64,000 nt of DNA from NCBI RefSeq assembly GCF_011683955.1, contig NZ_JAAQPI010000001.1, positions 1,240,001-1,304,000 of the forward strand. The letters run 5' to 3'. A program made the translations under genes and the position numbers. The stretch is from Pseudomaricurvus alkylphenolicus (GTDB lineage Bacteria; Pseudomonadota; Gammaproteobacteria; Pseudomonadales; Cellvibrionaceae). Numbering within the stretch: position 1 is the first letter of the stretch; every line of letters begins with the position of its first letter. This document shows, one piece after another, positions 62,138 through 64,000 of the stretch. Under the pieces are notes generated by a model. That model was not told the origin of the DNA. It made no database searches and saw only the letters and a list, made by a program, of their open reading frames with translations.

Positions 62138-63274
62138 TCAGGTCGTTGCGAGGCTATTGAGCACAACAGAGACCAACATAGACTGCCGTGACACACCCAA
62201 CTTGGCGAACAGCGAGCGAATATGAGCCCGAACGGTGTTCTTCTTAATGTTCATCTCTTGCGCCACTTCTTCAGAGGTGTGGCCCTCCGACATGATGGTT
62301 GCCACGGTTGCTTCGGTCAGTGTGAGCCCGTAAAGGTTCATCAATGTTCTCACCGAAATATCAAAGCGATGTTCGGGCGCCTGAATCAACAGGGCCACAC
62401 AGGGGGCGGCTTCCCAGGTGGGGCTTCGGGTCTGTGGCAGTGGTTTTACCAGCAACTGAAAGCTACCTTGGTCCGTGTTAACCGATAACGCGTTAATGGA
62501 GTAGTTGACGTTTTTTCGGGCGGCGGAGATGGCTTCATCAATAAACCTTTCAAGACGGCGACAGGCATCGTGATCTCCCAGTCGTGGTCGACCTTTCCCC
62601 AGCGCAGTACTACCCATGTGCGACAGGTATTGTTCGGCAGCGGTGTTCTTTTTGAGGACACAGCCCTTATCATCCAGTGTGACGATTCCGATTGCCCGCT
62701 TGGCCACCATATCGGAATAGATACGGCTTTCACTGGCCAAGCAACTGAGGTGATTGGCGATCGCTGTGGCCTGGCGCAAATGAGGCAAAAGCAGTGTCAG
62801 GAATTGTCGTTCACGGGAACCAAATCGCTCCTGTTCTTTAGTCCGCATCAAGCGCAAAGAGCACCGGGCACCATCATCCGAGCACCAGTCCATACCGGCG
62901 ACTTTATGTACTCCAAGTGGTTGCAGAAATGCCTGGTAGTAGTCGCTGGCTTCAAATTCGGCACGAGAGATCAGATCATCCACCGTTAATAGGCGTCCGG
63001 TGGGAATATTGACCAAGGGATCCCGGGCGTAGTAGTCGGCGTAGGTTTGCAGTATATCCTGGGCAAGCGCAATGTCTCCGTCTGGAGAGCTTGTGAATAT
63101 CAGCCCCCGGTCGTCATCATGCGGGGGGATAACAATTAGTGACGCTTTTTGCAGCCGCAGTTGCTCAACAAGCAGCGACAAAAAGCGTGCACACCAATGA
63201 CCCGATGATTTTTCACTGTGATAACCCTGATAGAGTTCGAACAGTAGCGCAGACAGTTCAGTGGCATTGATCAC
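62138..63274 (-). CDS. LuxR family regulator (copy 2 of a paralogous pair)
   Basis: A 378-residue regulator. The C-terminal HTH (LTEATVATIMSEGHTSEEVA, then NIKKNTVRAHIRSLFAKLGV and SRQSMLV) is nearly identical to that of the regulator at 21997, while the N-terminal 300 residues are similar but more diverged (SLIVIPP, YYARDPLVNIP, GARCSLRL, KRAIGIVTL). This suggests the same DNA site with a changed ligand. The GTG start overlaps the stop of the upstream ligase (GTGA), so it is cotranscribed with it. Confidence 0.88.
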   Translation of the reverse strand: MINATELSALLFELYQGYHSEKSSGHWCARFLSLLVEQLRLQKASLIVIPPHDDDRGLIFTSSPDGDIALAQDILQTYADYYARDPLVNIPTGRLLTVDDLISRAEFEASDYYQAFLQPLGVHKVAGMDWCSDDGARCSLRLMRTKEQERFGSRERQFLTLLLPHLRQATAIANHLSCLASESRIYSDMVAKRAIGIVTLDDKGCVLKKNTAAEQYLSHMGSTALGKGRPRLGDHDACRRLERFIDEAISAARKNVNYSINALSVNTDQGSFQLLVKPLPQTRSPTWEAAPCVALLIQAPEHRFDISVRTLMNLYGLTLTEATVATIMSEGHTSEEVAQEMNIKKNTVRAHIRSLFAKLGVSRQSMLVSVVLNSLATT

Positions 63275-64000
63275 GATGGCTCCAGCAACTGCCGACGGAC
63301 TTGGTCTTTGAGGATCTTGCCGCTTGCATTTCTGGGCAGGCTGTCAACCCGCAACCAACGTTCCGGTACTTCCTGGATCATCAGACCCTTATCAAGGCAG
63401 TGTCGTTGCAGACTATTGATATCAAACTCGGACTGACTCTCTGCCAGCGTAACAACAGCACAGGCCATTTCGCCGCGTTCGTTATCGGGTATCCCAACGA
63501 CAACAGCATCGGAAATCAGCGCGTGCAGGAACAGAACATCCTCGACTTTCTTTGCGGAAATGTTCTCCCCCTTACGAATAATGATGTCCTTCAGGCGACC
63601 GCTGATCGTGAGCCAGCCCTCATTGTCCAAATGACCCAAATCACCGCTGCGAAAATAGCCCTCATTATCAAACGCCGTCTCGTTCAGGTGTGAGTCCAGA
63701 AACCCCAGACACAAATGCGGACCTTTGACTCGGATTTCTCCCTCCTGTCCTGGTCCGCATATCTGTCCATTGCGGTCAACGATCTTGACCCGCATTCCAG
63801 GCAGCAAGCGTCCCTCTGTGTTGGCGAGCTTATCGTCCGGATCCCGCACCGTATTCATGGTGATAATCGGGCATTCGGTCATGCCATAGCCGCTGATGAT
63901 ACCGGCACAATCGAACGCGTCTTTCATCTCGTAGTGAAGAGAAGGGGGTTTGGGGGCACCTCCGCCAGTAAAACACCTCATCATCGAAAAGCAATCACCT
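63271..64000 (-). CDS. AMP-forming acyl-CoA ligase, C-terminal part (cut by window edge)
   Basis: The last 242 or so residues of an ANL enzyme: CFTGGGAPKPPSLHYEM, ISGYGMTECPIITMNTVRD, GYFRSGDLGHLDNEGW, the hinge GRLKDIIIRKGENISAKKVE and the terminal catalytic Lys in ASGKILKDQV. The frame stays open to the window edge, so the ATG seen about 16 bases from it is internal. It closely matches the ligase at 51773-53308 and is a paralogue of it. Confidence 0.9.
   Translation of the reverse strand, partial: GDCFSMMRCFTGGGAPKPPSLHYEMKDAFDCAGIISGYGMTECPIITMNTVRDPDDKLANTEGRLLPGMRVKIVDRNGQICGPGQEGEIRVKGPHLCLGFLDSHLNETAFDNEGYFRSGDLGHLDNEGWLTISGRLKDIIIRKGENISAKKVEDVLFLHALISDAVVVGIPDNERGEMACAVVTLAESQSEFDINSLQRHCLDKGLMIQEVPERWLRVDSLPRNASGKILKDQVRRQLLEPS

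Overview
The window looks like a chromosomal catabolic region of a heterotrophic, probably marine gammaproteobacterium. This is inferred from gene style: TonB receptor, Tat substrates, AraC/LuxR/TetR/GntR regulators, dense operons with overlapping stops and starts, and no phage or plasmid genes. No rRNA, tRNA or CRISPR was seen. About 50 genes cover nearly all of it, and most belong to CoA-thioester catabolism.

Region 1 (1-10.2 kb) appears to be an amine or aldehyde oxidation regulon: a VOC protein (cut by the window edge), a GntR/FCD regulator, two aldehyde dehydrogenases, an EamA permease, a Tat-exported flavoprotein, a class IV transaminase resembling (R)-amine transaminases, and a lipoprotein of the arylsulfotransferase family. 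A palindrome-like site, TGTAGTACA, recurs upstream of the gntR, VOC, transaminase and ALDH genes and is the likely operator. Region 2 (10.2-14.4 kb) has a 120-bp MITE-like repeat, an MFS carrier, a decayed-looking segment, an AhpD-like protein and an AraC regulator.

Region 3 (14.5-33.5 kb) is a compact degradation module. Its leftward genes encode ALDH, acyl-CoA ligase, SDR, an SCPx-type thiolase, an HMG-CoA-synthase-like/DUF35 fusion without the usual cysteine, two crotonases, a LuxR regulator, a DUF35 protein and an Ltp2-like thiolase homologue. Its rightward genes encode four acyl-CoA dehydrogenases, an alpha-methylacyl-CoA-racemase-like protein and two MaoC hydratase subunits. The combination of Ltp2-like protein + DUF35 + paired MaoC + paired ACAD mirrors the mycobacterial igr logic for removing a branched steroid side chain, so the substrate is probably a branched isoprenoid or steroid-like acid. 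No ring-cleavage genes are present.

Region 4 (33.7-64 kb) adds uptake and activation functions: SDR, a Tat-exported amidohydrolase, a TonB receptor, MFS carriers, two more amidohydrolases, a P450 fused to a SnoaL-like domain, a double CaiB-type CoA transferase, an AMACR-like protein, a MaoC hydratase, an alcohol dehydrogenase, several acyl-CoA ligases and their regulators. One ligase/LuxR pair at the right end duplicates the pair of Region 3.

Three copies of a 0.3-0.6 kb repeat with terminal inverted repeats and covarying hairpins sit between convergent genes at 38.7, 54.8 and 59.8 kb. The last copy carries a nested inverted-repeat insertion.
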